Part shown: positions 24,301 to 39,300 of the stretch, piece after piece
How positions within the stretch are numbered: position 1 is the stretch's first letter
How the letters are laid out: each line of letters opens with the position of its first letter
Assembly (NCBI GenBank): GCA_032209605.1
Contig: JASFXZ010000001.1
Span: 17,874,256-17,938,255, forward strand
DNA from: Mactromeris polynyma
Taxonomy: Eukaryota > Mollusca > Bivalvia > Venerida > Mactridae
DNA length: 64,000 nt
Reading direction: 5' to 3'
Position numbers and translations under genes: made by a program
The notes under the pieces: generated by a model
Database searches by the model: none
Seen by the model: the letters and a program-made list of their open reading frames with translations, nothing else
What the model was told of the DNA's origin: nothing

Positions 24301-27300
24301 CGACTAAAAGATATGCTTTCAAACCCAGGCAAACATTTCTACTCATTTGCTAATGAGTTTAACAAGTGAGTTATCTTTAAACTTTTGTTAGCCAGAGTTG
24401 ATGAGCATGATGATGCTCATTAGATTTAAATTAACCGAGGGATGTCAAATGTTTGTACACTTTTCTGTGAATAGAGAGGTTGCAAGCTTGATCTTTAGTA
24501 TTTTTTTCCGTATTTACTGCAGACCCAACGTAACTCAGATTGTTGTGCGGTATTCATTAGAACGATGTGTTGGTAAGAACCCTTCAACCGTACTAACTAA
24601 TCTGCAGCGTATAGAGAGAAAAATCAGGATCTGCTTGTAATAAGGCAGTACTGTTAGATAGTGGTAGAACGATTATTAATGCACATCTGCTTAAGATTTT
24701 TTATGCCACCGCCGTTAGAAGAATGGTGGAGGGGCAGAAAGTATTAACCTGTCTATGGGTCAGTCCGTTCGAAAAACTGGTTTCTGATCAATTACTCTTG
24801 AAAGGTGGATGAATTGGATTCAATTCATATTGGGCACATACGCATAGGATTATGAAATACAGGTCAAGTTTGATTCCGGTTACAATCGCCCAATTTTTGG
24901 AGGAGTTATGACCCTTCCAACTTAAATTTTTTGTTTCCAATCAACCAAGCTTGTAAAGCGGGCGCATCCATGTCCTATGTATACATCTTGCTTTAAATAC
25001 TAAAAGAGAGAGAATAAGTAGTTTTAGGGAACGCCACATACATAAGACAGTGAAAAAGTAGAAAAAACTGTATCTTGATAATGTTCTTGACTCAAAGTTA
25101 AAGGTGTTGTTTTTTTGTTTTGTTTTTGAAGGGGATATAGTTAAAGGTGTTGCCCAGTATGAAACAGCTGTTTCTTTATTTAGTGAAACATATTACATTA
25201 ATGGAGAGGAGAAGCCATTTGAAATATTATAACAATGCCTAGTGGAGTTATTTATGATTAATTTTTCAGGGAGACTTATGTTGAGAGACTACCAGGTGAG
25301 AAGTCGAATGATAGAAATGATCGAGCTATACGTGAAGCAGCATTGTGGTACAAACAGCATCTCAAGAAACACGACTGTCAAATTCAAGTTGTTCTTATAA
25401 CCAATGATACAGATAACAGAACTAAAGCCAAAGATAGTGGATTGATTTCATTTACAAGTAACATATCATATTTTAATCTATAAGTTGAACACATACCTCC
25501 CAAAACTCGTTTAACTGTAGACATGTTTGGGGTATCCACTGGCTGTAATGCATATTTAACCAACTTATTCACCAACAATATTGGTACATTAACATAGAAT
25601 AAATTCTTGAGTCCTGACCAAAAATTTAACTTAAAACTAATATTTTATTTCTGTTACCGGTGGCATACATAAATTGATGGACGTTAAAATATTATTGATC
25701 ACAAAAGTTTAATCATAGAAGCTGAACCTGTCAGATTGATTTTGTTGTTACAATTAGTTTGTGAAGCTTTAAAAGAAAATATTTCAATAAATCTTGAAGT
25801 GCAACATTATTATTTTACAGTTCTTTATTGTGATTTGTAGTTTTTTTGTATCATATGAATATAGCTTGGTAGTGCTGATCATAAATATGCAAATTTCATG
25901 AAAATATTTTGACATTTTTCAGTACAGGAATATGTAAAAGGACTGAAGGATAATGGTTCCCTGCTTGACAAATTGGCTCATGTTGGAACCAGCTTGGTGA
26001 GTGTATAAAACAATGCTGTCATTAATGGTATATTAATGTTCATTATGTTCACAATTACTGTTGAAAGTAAAATAAACCTGTCTTAACTAGTGCCTTGGGT
26101 AAGTTTTAAAATGGTCATTATATCCCATTGCAAGCAATAAAACATATCTTCAATGAAATAATTGTAATTGAAATGGTTAAATACTTTGTGACCAGTCTGT
26201 CGTTATAGAATATCTAACTAGCTGACCAAAGTAATTCTGAGATCAAGTGATTGTGGGTCACATAATAGAATTAACATATTGAAGGGTTTCAATACACAGA
26301 AAAAGGTGTGAAAAAACATCTTAATCTCCATTAATTATCGTCACAGTAAACTCCAGTTGTATGATTCGTGATCCGTAGTCAACTGTATTTTCGTGATTTT
26401 GAGCAAAAACATGCAAATAAATCGTTTAAGTGTAACATTTTGTGATTTTATTAATTGTTCATTAATCAATCATCTTTTGCACCTACTTTTGATAAACATT
26501 ATTATGTGATTATTCAATGCTGTACAACAATGTACAGTCTTATATATGAATGGACATAAAATTCTATTTATAGTCCTTGCTCTACTTTGTGTTATATTAA
26601 CACAGTATGTTCTGTTTCTGCTTACTTTCTAGTCAGTGGGTTATTTATAGTCCTTGCTCTACTTTGTGTTATATTAACACAGTATGTTCTGTTTCTACTT
26701 ACTTTCTAGTCAATGGGTTATTTCTAGTAAGTGGGTTATTTCTAGTCAATGGGTTATTTCTGGTCATTACTAGCTATTACACTATCGGTTATTGAGAGTA
26801 TAAATGTATGTCATGTATAACTGAAACAAATAATTAAAAACCTAAACGGTAGTATTCAAAACTGTACTGAGAGGTGCCTGTATTGTTCAATGGTTGAAAA
26901 TTTGAGTTTTGAGCAGGCCTCGAGTAGATGTTACATGAAACCAGAAATACTTTGAGTTCAGAAGTTCTTGTATGTGACACAAAAATAGCCCACTTTAATA
27001 TTTGTAACAAAATCTTGACACATTTTTATTGATGTAGGTTAGTGAGAGGGAAAAGGTACAATTTCCTGAACATTTGTCATTAGCTGAGATACTAAGAGGT
27101 GTAAAATCTGGTAAATACTTGCAAGGTAACTTCATCGCCAGTAGAGAAAATTATCTGGAAGCCAATGTCAGTGTTCAGACAGAAGACCGTATGGTAAGAT
27201 ATGTTCTCCAATATATTCTTTATCTCTTTTGAGGCTCAGAAAGTTAAGCATACTGTTCAACTACTGCTAAACATTTAATTTAATAATAAAGATGTGATAG

Positions 27301-30300
27301 CATGATGCATGAGGAAAAGAGATTTTCAAGGTTATTACATTGAAGTACTACCTCATTGTTTGTGGTTAAAATTATCTAAATAAAAGTGTAAAAAAAATCA
27401 AGCTCCATGAAAACCTAAATTGACTGCTGGAGCTCCATGAAAACATAAATTGACTGCTGGAGCTCCACGAAAACCTAAATTGACTGCTAGAGCTCCATGA
27501 AAACCTAAATTGACTGCTGGAGCTCCATGAAAACCTAAATTGACTGCTAGAGCTCCATGAAAACCTAAATTGACTGCTAGAGCTCCACGAAAACCTAAAT
27601 TGACTGCTAGAGCTCCACGAAAACCTAAATTGACTGCTGGAGCTCCACGAAAACCTAAATTGACTGCTGGAGCTCCACGAAAACCTAAATTGACTGCTGG
27701 AGCTCCAGGAAAACCTAAATTGACTGCTAGAGCTCCATGAAAACCTAAATTGACTGCTAGAGCTCCATGAAAACCTAAATTGACTGCTAGAGCTCCATGA
27801 AAACCTAAATTGACTGCTGGAGCTCCATGAAAACCTAAATTGACTGCTGAGTTACTGGGAGTCACTGAGTTACTGCTGATAATCTAAACCAATCTAATAA
27901 GTCATAATGATATTTGTTTCATAGGTGTTTATTCAAGGACACAAGAACTTAAACCGTGCAGTTAGTGATGACATTGTTGCCATAGAGATGTTACCTGAGG
28001 CAGAGTGGAGTTGTCCGAGCTCTCTAATGTTGGAGGAGACGGAAGAGAAACCAGATGATGCTGATATTGAAGCTGAGGTAGATTAAGTAACTGATTTTGG
28101 ACTTGGTTTGGGCAACTTCAACTACTGATTGTTTGTGAAATATATTGTGCGTTGAAATTCACTTAAAGTAAATCGTCATGTTTGTAGTCAGTGTTGATAT
28201 GTAAATCATATTTTATATGTGCAAACACTTGCTTTAAACCAAATCTCTTTGTTTTGCTCAAATGTCATGGTACTGGCATGGTCCTTTACCAGAATTGCTG
28301 AAATTAAGATAATGTTATTTAGCAATATGGTTGCCATGCAAACCAAGAAGAGAAACAACAAATTCTGCAAGAACAATGGCCAGAAAGTGTCAGGGTGTTT
28401 TTCTTCAAGGACCCTCTGGAAAAATTTAAATGTCTTATACTCTGAAACTTATGACCCGAGTTTAAATTAAATTTGCGGAATGATTTCAATTTAATATAAC
28501 AAACTTGATTTGTTAAAATACAAGTCTGCGAGGGATCTGATGATTTACTTATATAATTCTGCCGAATACTTTATCAGGAATACTACCCAAGGAAAGCTTC
28601 ATCACTCATTTAGCAATGTGGAGCAGTAATGGCTCTCTTGTTCTTTTATAATAAATAACCAATATGACACTTATTCTCTGCAGGATGAACAGATCAAACG
28701 GAATCGTGTACCAAAAGATCTGAGACAGCCGACTGGACATGTTATTGGTATAATTAAGAGAAAGTGGCGTCAATATTGTGGTATCTTACAGCAATCAGCC
28801 ATTAAAGAGGTAGGTTTACATTATCCATAAAACTTGTATGAATATCCTGCGCATTGTTTACAATACAATCAAGTTTTTATCAACCATTTCATAAAATCCC
28901 TGTATCTCTGAGATGTCTATTTTTTCATCTGTTATCAAATCGTGTCCATTACTTTTAACACCCACATAGACATGTTCTGATGTTTTACTAATGCTTACAA
29001 TAACAAGATGATAAACAGGACTCAGCATGTAGTCTTGTCTGTGCAAATATTATTTAAGCAGCCTAGTGAGACATACATTTTATGTGAACCGCATCTATCT
29101 ACTGTATGTAAGTCAATTATAATTCATATGATTTTTATGTAGCAAAACCCTCTGTATTTGGATTGTTAGCAAGATGAAATTTTTGTGCCGACTCGCCCAC
29201 TTTTATCTTTACTTGAAAAGTCATCATGCCGATAAACTTCTTATACTCACAGAGAGAATGAAAATGACAAAAACATCACATAATTTTACACCGGGTCCAA
29301 AACTTACGTTCTGAAATGTGACAATAAATTTGTGTAAACATGCACTTAGTTTTGTATATAATCATCATTAATGCACCCTGTAAAATCATTGCCTTATGAC
29401 AAAACAGCGTTTATTACAGTGAGCCTGTTTTAAATATGCTCTTGGACTGTAATTGTATAATATTCCAGTTACAGCCATCAATATGTCATTACTTAATTTC
29501 ATGACATTGTGCCATGCACAGATTCTAGTTACTGTGATGAGCACAGTATTTATTTATAGATTGAAAGCTCCTACATGTATGTGTGTAAATGTGTGTATCT
29601 GTGTTTTGCATTTCATTTTCTTGCATGTGTGATAAGACAATTCTTGAATTTTATGCACTAGGCAGTTACACCTATTCAAAGTACACAAACCTTGTCACAT
29701 TGGATACATTACAGGGAATTTAAGAATTAGACATTTGTACATACTTAATATTCTCACGCCTTGTGAGGTGATAGAATAGTGTAAATGGATTTACAAGCTT
29801 TGTTTGATATTATAGATACATTTCAATGGAAAGAGTGTGGTATTTACACGTTTAGATTGTTGTTCAATTAGAAATTCATTTGTACAGTGGAACCCCTCAA
29901 AACCGGAACCTCAGTAAACCGGAATTCCCTCTGAACCGAACAATTTGCGTGGTCCCGATTTTTTCTGTTCTATTTTCATTGTGTAAAAACCTCTGTAAAC
30001 CGGAACCCCTCTATTCCGGAAACCGAACAAGATTTCCATTATTTCTAAACTATTTCAACAGTAATTTACCCCTCTAAACCGAACAGCAATTTATGACACC
30101 TAAAGTGTTTAGACAATAAATGTGTTAACACGGCGTTTTCACACCTTATCTGTTAAATGGCTTCAATCGGCAGTAGCTACACGTTTGTTTACTTTATGAC
30201 GGTGCGCGGGTAAATAGGTACAGTGTGATAATCGCAATTATTAACCGAGTAACGACAAAAGAAAGTGACAGTTTGCAAATATCATTAACAACTTTTAATT

Positions 30301-33300
30301 GCCGACCATACACATCAATCGATGTTTTCAATAATTTATTTAATGATGAATGCTACAGTAGGTGACTGTTCAATTGATCTTTTGTTAAAAGAATCAAATT
30401 ATCATTCTACATGTAGTTAATGAGCGTATTAGCAGGGTAAAGACGAGTGCAGGTATTGTTGTTTAAACTAACAATAATGTGGAACAATTTTGTTGTTTTA
30501 TCAATCAGTTTCTGTCAGATTGATTTTATCATTCAGACAATCAACATGTCTGTGCCTCCTTCTAAACGTCGAAGAATAGAATTGTCACTTGATGACAAAA
30601 TTAAATTGATGAAAGAGTCAGAATCTGTTCCGAAACCGTGCATGTATAAGGAATGAATAAATATTAATACACTAAGTCATTAATTATGTTGTTGTTTAAT
30701 GCATTTCCTAAAACCCCTCTAAACCGGAAACCCCTCTAAACCGAACTTTTTATCCGGTCCGGCCGAGGTTCGGTTTAGAGGGGTTCCACTGTACTTATCT
30801 TTTCTCAATATCTATTTAAGCGACCAACTTTTTGCTGTTCCTTGGGATGTCTCTTAATACAATGTCTACTGTATTGCCTAAATTATGTTTTAACAAGCCA
30901 GTCCATTATTGAATACAAGCAAACATTTAAAAACTTGCTAAATATATATGATATACTGTTATATTAATGATGTGATGTTTCAGGCTACAAGACATTTGTT
31001 TTTACCAGCTGAAAAGAGAATTCCAAAAATTAGAATTGAGACAAGACAAGCCAAGGTTCTCTGTACACAGAGAATTGTAGTGGCTATAGATAGTTGGCCC
31101 AGAAACTCAAGATATCCTCATGTATGTATAAGTGTATTGAGGGATTTGTATTACTAATATTGGTGATTTCAAACACTAGTGTCATAACATCTTTGGTTTG
31201 AGATTTGTCTCTGATTTTAAGACTGGTCTTAAAACTCAGATCTTGGTACGCTTTCATAGACTCTTATTTTAAATCGAGCATTATTTACATCATTAACTGC
31301 AGAGAGATTATTAAAGTAGTACTTTTATTTCAAGTTCATAGTAAATGAAATATTTGACTTGAAAAAGTGTCAATGGAGACATTTTATCAAACTTGGGTCT
31401 GTTTAATGTTTACATATTTCAGTTTGACTGTATTATTTTTAGGGTCACTTTGTGAGGAAACTTGGTAATGTAGGCGACAAGGACACAGAGAATGAAGTTC
31501 TGATGTTAGAACATGACATACCACATTCAAATTTCTCAGAAGCTGTGTTGAGTTTTCTTCCTAAGATGCCCTGGGCAATAACGCAGGAGGTACTTGTTTT
31601 TTATAGTATGGTCCATTGGTTATCTGTTAAAATTTCTTTATGTAAATGATTCTGTTTTTTTAAGAAAACAAAGCATAAAATCAATATCTGGGGCTGGTAA
31701 ATACTTACTGACTTTACATACTCTGTAATCATTCTCTGTTGTAAGTCTTATAGGCAGGCATCACATATACGCTGTAATCATTCTCTGTTGTAAGTCTTAT
31801 AGGCAGGCATCACATATACGCTGTAATCATTCTCTGTTGTAAGTCTTATAGGCAGGCATCACATATACGCTGTAATCATTCTCTGTTGTAAGTCTTATAG
31901 ACAGGCATCACATATACTCTGTAATCATTCTCTGTTGTAAGTCTTATAGACAGGCATCACATATACTCTGTAATCATTCTCTGTTGTAAGTCTTATAGGC
32001 AGGCATCACATATACTCTGTAATCATTCTCTGTTGTAAGTCTTATAGGCAGGCATCACATATACGCTGACCTTTCTAATGTAGTCTTGTCTATACTCGAT
32101 TCTAGACATTGGCCTGAATAAGAGCTGTTATCGATAGAAACGATATCTATGTATTATTGATAATTTTCATCCATCGATTATCAATACATATTTTTTAAAA
32201 ATCCATACTTACGAATGATACATAAATGACTGAAAACAATGAAAATTCACCCAAACAAAACTGGAAGCCAGGGGGCTGTCTAAAGGCTATGTTATTAAGT
32301 TATTACTAGACCCTGATGTTTGCTGGACTTTATATTTATAGGACATGAAGCATAGAACAGATTTACGTCACATAACTGTATGTAGTGTTGATCCACCTGG
32401 TTGTACTGATATTGATGATGCTCTTCACTGTAGGGAGTTAGAAAATGGTAACCTTGAGGTAAGTGCCCTGAAAATGTGAACTGCCTTTATAAATGTTTTA
32501 TTTTATACTGGTTTGAAAACTTGTTTCAATGATTATTTATGTGCTTTGACATTTAGTCGGGCAGTATGACTTTATATCTGATAAATAGTTGTCTGTCTGT
32601 CTAGGGATCTGATACAAATTGGTATGTATGCTCAGTGATCTTTAGCAAATCTGAAATGAAGACCAGTTTGATGATTTGCAATAAATTGATATCTCAGCAT
32701 TATCACTGCAAATCTCTGTTTATTTGTGATTGTCTGGGTTTCTTTAAATTAAGCATATTTTCAGTGCTAATTAAAAATAAGTGAATATTATGATGAACAT
32801 AGCATCAAATGACAAAAACAATGTACAAATTGTTGCAGCTCGAAGTATACACTTCAGAAATTAGTCGAAATGTTGACTTCAGTAGATGTTGTGAAACAAA
32901 GTGGTGAAACAAAGTATTCATGCATTCAAAGTGATCTGCGGTAGCTTCTAAATATCATTGCAGGATTAACATGAAATAAACTGTTGATGTTACACATTTT
33001 AGGTTGGAGTACATATAGCAGATGTAAGCCACTTCATACGTCCTGGTAATGCTTTAGATCAAGAAGCTTCAAATCGTGGTACTACTGTGTATCTAGTTGA
33101 TAAGGTAAGATATTTTCTTCCAATCCATCTATGTATGTGATTTTAGTTGATACTTCGAGTGATTTAATGGACCAGATTTCAAAGAATCTTATACTCAAGA
33201 ACTAGATGAGTTTTGTCTGGAATAATGAACACCATATATCCATTAATTGCTGGTCACAAACCATTCAGTTTCCAGAGGTCCTCTGTATTAAAGTTTATAT

Positions 33301-36300
33301 TCTGAATATCCTTAGGAAACTATTTTCTGATTAAGGATAACTTAAGCTTTATACTTATATTATCGATCTTGACTACTCAGAAGTTTATACAGTCAACTCT
33401 TGTTATTCTGGCATTCTTTAAAAGAAAATATTTGTTTAATGGCACAAATCAGACAGCAACAAATAAATAGAATGTGTCATTAACCTGATTCTGTGTAACC
33501 TCATGTTCAATGTATCAACTGAATTTCAGGGTAAAAGCATTAATGATATTCGTTACAACAAGAGATGACTGTATGTAGTATGGTCGACGTTATTGTGTCT
33601 GTCTATTTGTGAATATTTGTTCTGATTTTATTTTCAGAGAATAGACATGGTTCCAGAGTTACTTAGTTCCAATTTATGTTCACTTAGATGTAATGTAGAC
33701 AGGTATAATGATAATAATTGTATTTTTGTAGTGTGTTAACTATATTCGTCCTTATTAGCAAGCCTGTCTTATTATAAGCAACTACGTAGTTTTGAGAATT
33801 TTCCTTGTCTGCAACCTTTCATCGTTTTATCTGCTGTAAACGAAAATGTTAAGCTCTAAATTGAATGATTGATGTTGTCACACATGGAATGGACATGGAT
33901 TAAACCAATGTAGCAATTTCAAAGGTTATTTTAAATGCAGTGTTTGGCACATCATTGTCACTTCCATGTGAATTTTCTGTACTATTTTTAGATTTGATTT
34001 GTCACTTCCATGTGAATTTTCTGTACTATTTTTAGATTTGCTTTCACTGTGATATGGGAAGTGACTCATGAAGCAGAAATTGTAAAAACGACATTTATGA
34101 AGAGTGTAATAGAATCTAGGGTAAGTGGATTTCATGATTTCCTGAGCTTTCAATATTGTGGATTTGAGTTTGGTATTGCATTTAAAGTTAAAGAAGTATA
34201 CAACTTTCTCTTTTAGTAAAATACTACATGTACTTCATAATCATGTTGAGATAACATAGTTGTACACATGTAGCTTCTGCATATTTTTTTAAATGTTTAC
34301 TCATAAATAAAATTGAGATGAATGAGTAATTCACTGTAAGATATTTATATAAGGGGTTGAATATCTTTGTCCAGCTATACCAGTTTATAAAACAAGATGA
34401 TAAATTCTGTGTCATTTGCCTACCACCTCGGAATCACATGGTAAAGAATGTTTGATAACCCAGTAACTCAACCCTGGTTAAGTGAATTCACCTCCGTACA
34501 TTACTGAAATACTGGTGAAAACTCCTCCACAAAGTAAGTACACATGTTACATTAACATGTTTTGGATGATTGTATGTTCGCAATGTGATAAATGTATCTT
34601 TTTGTTGTTCCAGGCTTCGCTAACATATGGTGAGGCACAGATGATTATTGATGACCCAGCTAGAAATGATGATATTGCTAAGAGTTTAAGGGGGCTCAAT
34701 AAATTGGCCAAAATCCTGAAACAGAAACGTACAGACAAAGGGTAATTGCATTTTTTTGTTTTTGTTAATGCGCATTGAAGGAAGGATTAAGTTGTTGCCG
34801 GGAATGCGGCTTTACAAGACAATGTCTCCCCACACAAATCACAGGGAAACATTAGGGAGTGGCAGAAATGTAAGTCACATAGTCTGTAGTGACTATTCCA
34901 GCTATTGGTATATAGGGGGGGGGGGACTTCTGGCAGACACCTTGGTAGCAGCACCAACTTTCCATAAACCAACTGTATCGCTTCCTCACAGGTTCTCCAT
35001 CACCAATGGTTTTAAAAGACTTCAGCAGTGAGTGAGGATTCAAGATATTCAATACTCACATTATGCTATGTCTGTATGGTTGAATCACACTTAGCCATTT
35101 GGTCTTACAGTTGGTGAATTATTCTAGTTATTCAGCACTTGATACTTTCATTCAAATCTCATATTCAATCTCAAATTTTAAAGGAAATGAATCGCAAAGA
35201 AGAACTGAGCATAATAATCCACCTGGCACACTCCGTATCGGCATATACATGTAGTTGACATATTTCACTCATATTATTAATTGCAAAGTTATGGTCCATT
35301 ACCTGGTGAGAATTTTAGTGAAACTTATCAGGAAGACTTGGTACCAAGTGGAGTTGTGCATACTATATACATGATCCAAAATATGCTGTCTAAGAACACT
35401 TTCCTTTTACACGTTGTGCATTATTCTAGTGCCAGGGGATGTTGTGCTAATAATTCATGAAATTTCTCTTTAAAAAAAACAGGGTTATTTTTGTACTTTT
35501 TTATCTTGCCTTCATTGAAACAAATACATTTTATGATAATATATAACTACCAATGTTGTATGGAGGCATTCAAAAAACATAAAAAACTTGGACATGTAGA
35601 TTTTCAAGATGTTACCAAAATTCCTGGACATTATATTTTGGATCACATGTATTACATTTTGCTTGATAATCAACCACCTATCCTTCCCAACATTTTTTCA
35701 TTTTCCGGAAAAAAAACACAATTAAAGAAAGTCTTCTTGAATGAGCAACGGAGACATATAAATATTATTGTCAGGAACTTATTACCTCCCTTGCCTGCAT
35801 TTATTTGTAATGGTTTTATGTGTTGTTATTCCAGTGCTCTAACTCTGGCATCCCCAGAGATAAGGTTTAATATTGATAGTGAGACACATGATCCTATAGA
35901 TGTACAAGCCAAACAACTGCTGTAAGTATCATTTAATATTATTAGTATATCGCTGTTCATCACTTTAAAAATGTTTTGTCTGATTTAGTCATGAATAGTC
36001 GCAATAATTAAAATGTTTTCCTTATCCAATGTAACGGAAATCCTTTTTGTAGATGGATTTATTTATATTTCACTTGCATGTATATTGCCTGTATTGTCTA
36101 CCCCATAAGGTACCTCAATAAACATGGTTAAGTGTGTGCTTGATTCTGAAAATAAGTTTCAAACGTCTGATCACATTGACTTTATCGAGCTGAATTTGGC
36201 TCAAACCTTGAACAATCCATGGTTTTAAATATTAATACAAGCAAACATGTAATATTTTCAATATTTATTTACTCATGTATGAAGATCAATTGTCAATTTC

Positions 36301-39300
36301 TAGTTACTTGCGGACATCAAGCGATAAATGTTTTCAAGTCGAGCCATCAGCAAAAATTAGTTCACACGTCAAATACCCTGTCAGCGCCGTGTATATAGAA
36401 TACTATACGCAAGCCTTTAACCATTGAAATAACTTGGATTTTTATTGGCAGTATTATAAAAATTGATATCATTGTTCATCACTTTACATTTGCAAGTTTT
36501 TTATTTCATGATGTCAGCCAATTTGTATCATTTAGGTAATTTTATGCCTCTTTGGACTTGAAATTCGCAAGAATTCAGAACATTCTTGAAGATAAATTCT
36601 AAAAATTCAGCATGAATTACCAATATATTGTACTTGACACGTGATATAGGGAAATTAACATTATTGTATATTTATAAAAAGTTGTTGTGTTTTGCTTGCA
36701 TAAACACTGATAGTTATATCATTCCATTTTAAAGCATATTTATTATTTGGCAACATTAGTAAATAACTTGCTTGTAGCTTGCCTGGGTTGAAATTTAGCT
36801 TCTTGGTCCTGAAATCGTTAGCCCAGGTAATACCAAGTGAATTTGTCTTTACAAAAACTAATTTCTTAGTCAGTGTGTTAGAGCTGTATTTTCCCCTGAA
36901 AACGACATAGAGTATTTGCACTGTGGTCGGTACATTTGTTATATTGTAATGTATGTTCATCCACACTGTTGCAGCAAAAACATCTGAGCAATTTTAGCCC
37001 TGGATTCAAGCAAAACTTTACAAATTATTTATGTGACACCTACAACAACTTGGTCTGTCGTGTCAATGCCACAGACAAGGGCATTCAGCCTATATTGAGG
37101 CGCATTTATCATTAACTAGTAACATCTGTTGTTCTTTACAGTGATACAAACTCGATGGTTGAAGAGTTCATGTTGCTAGCCAATATATCTACTGCTGAGA
37201 AGATACACAAGGAGTTCCCTCATTGTGCTGTACTCCGACGTCATCCTTCACCACCTCCTTCAAACTTTGATCCTCTCATAAAAGCTGCTATGTCAAAGGT
37301 AATACATGTATTGACAGTTTATAGGTCTGACTGACATTTATAAAAAATGCTGTAATAATGTCAGGCAAATAGTTTTAGAGATATTTTATTTCATCTAACC
37401 ACATGAACATATGTATTTTAAGCGGTAAGTGTCTGGTATTTCAAAAAGACCGACTAGTCACTAAATATTTTACCGTTTTCAAATACATTGTACTTTTATC
37501 TCATAGTGCATGCAATTTTTTTCTTGAATTGATTCAATAATGATGTATTATTTATTCAATGCAATAATCTGGTCAGTTTGTAAACATTTTAAAAGTGATT
37601 GAATCCTATAAAAACAAAATTGGCATGTTAGGTGATATTAATCTTTTGATCATACCTATTTACAGGGTTTCACAATGAATGTATCGGCTGGTAAGGATCT
37701 TGCTGACAGTTTGAATCAAGCCGTTATAGAAAATGACAAGTATTTTAACACCATGTTGAGGATTATGACCACAAGATGTATGATGCAGGCAGTCTACTTC
37801 TGTAGTGGAATGATACCTGAGGCAGATTTCTTGCATTATGGTCTGGCTTCCGAGATATATACACACTTCACATCACCCATCAGAAGGTAATTTAGGTGCT
37901 AAATGGAAATCTGTTCAGAAAATTGCACTGTCATTGATTGGGAAATTTTACAATTACTGGGCATAAATGTTTACCATGAAAAGACTGTGTATTGCATGCA
38001 AGACCCGTAGCTCAAAGGTCAAGGTCAACAAAAAGGGTCCAAAATATCTTGTCTGAAATATGACAATACACTTTTTGGGGGATTATGTAAAGCACTTGGC
38101 ACAAATGTTCTCCATGATGAGACTAGAAGTCAAAGGTAAAAAGTGGGTATAATGCTCTGTTTAGCATTATTTAACTGTATTCTCTTCATCTCCTGACAAG
38201 TAGCGGGCTTGACATGTTGCTCTTGGGCATCTAGTTTCGTCTTGTAACTATACCATTAGGGTAGACTAATAAACAACCAAATGGGTTGGTCAAGGTCAAT
38301 CCTCAAACTTCACATTCCCTTAACAATGTGCAAATCCAGGAAGCAGTCAGCGAGAGTGATTAATATACATGTAGTGTTGAATAACTTGTTTCACAATCAG
38401 TACAAAATAATAAGTTTAGACTAAAGAAAGGATAATTTTTGTTGTCATAAATCAAGTACAGGATATGGGCTTCTACAGTTACTAGCAGTTGCTCTTGTTA
38501 TACTTACTAGTCATCTCTGCAGTCTGGTTTAACAGTTTAACACAAGATTTAAAGAATAAATTGCAAGTCACACAAAATAAACTGGTGAGATTTTTATTGA
38601 ACTTACATCCTAGATCACATATTGGCACAGAACATTTTTCCCATTTAAATTGGGTACCTGTAGAAAGTAGAGTGAATCAAATTACGCTATGTCATATATA
38701 TAAAATCCATTCCCAACTTTCCCCTTCTTATTTAAATGATCAATTTACCCCCATCTGTGAAATCCACAAATATCCTACCAGGTTCAGAGTTAAGACTGAT
38801 GTTACCCCTGATGGAATAAATTATTTAATGTCAGAATGTAAGAGATTTGCAATTCCTAAAGTCAAGGGTTTGGAAAGTAATCTTTTGCTTTCAATGGTTG
38901 TTGTCTTTGGAACAGTCTGCCACAAGATGTGAGGGATGCCAAAAGTATTTCTTCTTTCAAATGCAAAGTAAAAAAACACATTTGTAGCTCGTCTTAAATA
39001 ATGTATTGTCTTTCCTTTTTAATCAGTTTTGTTATTTGTAACCTAATACCTTGTTAATTTTTTATTTGTTTAGCTTTTTCATCCATTATTCCTGTCAGAG
39101 ATAACTTATTGTTTTATTGTTTCATTGTTTTATCTATTTGTTTATAAACATGTAACACAATGTCTTGACTGTGACAACTTTATTTATAACTTATAATTCT
39201 TCCTATGTCACACAATACTATATATTAAGGACCATAATGGAAATAAGAGTTTTTACCTGTACTCTTTTTTGTGTTATCCTTAACATATAATGATGATTGA

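Noticed and set aside
27398..27865. 155-codon minus-strand ORF of [10 protein letters not shown] repeats
   Set aside because: It is the translation of a 30-bp intronic minisatellite antisense to DIS3. It has no unique sequence, start context or splice signals.
36661..36966. 101-codon minus-strand ORF in DIS3 intron 16
   Set aside because: No recognisable domain or homology, and no splice partners. Compatible with chance in AT-rich sequence.
38489..38932. Independent 147-codon gene in DIS3 intron 18
   Set aside because: It is the C-terminal end of a LINE reverse transcriptase with a frameshift and a microsatellite tail.
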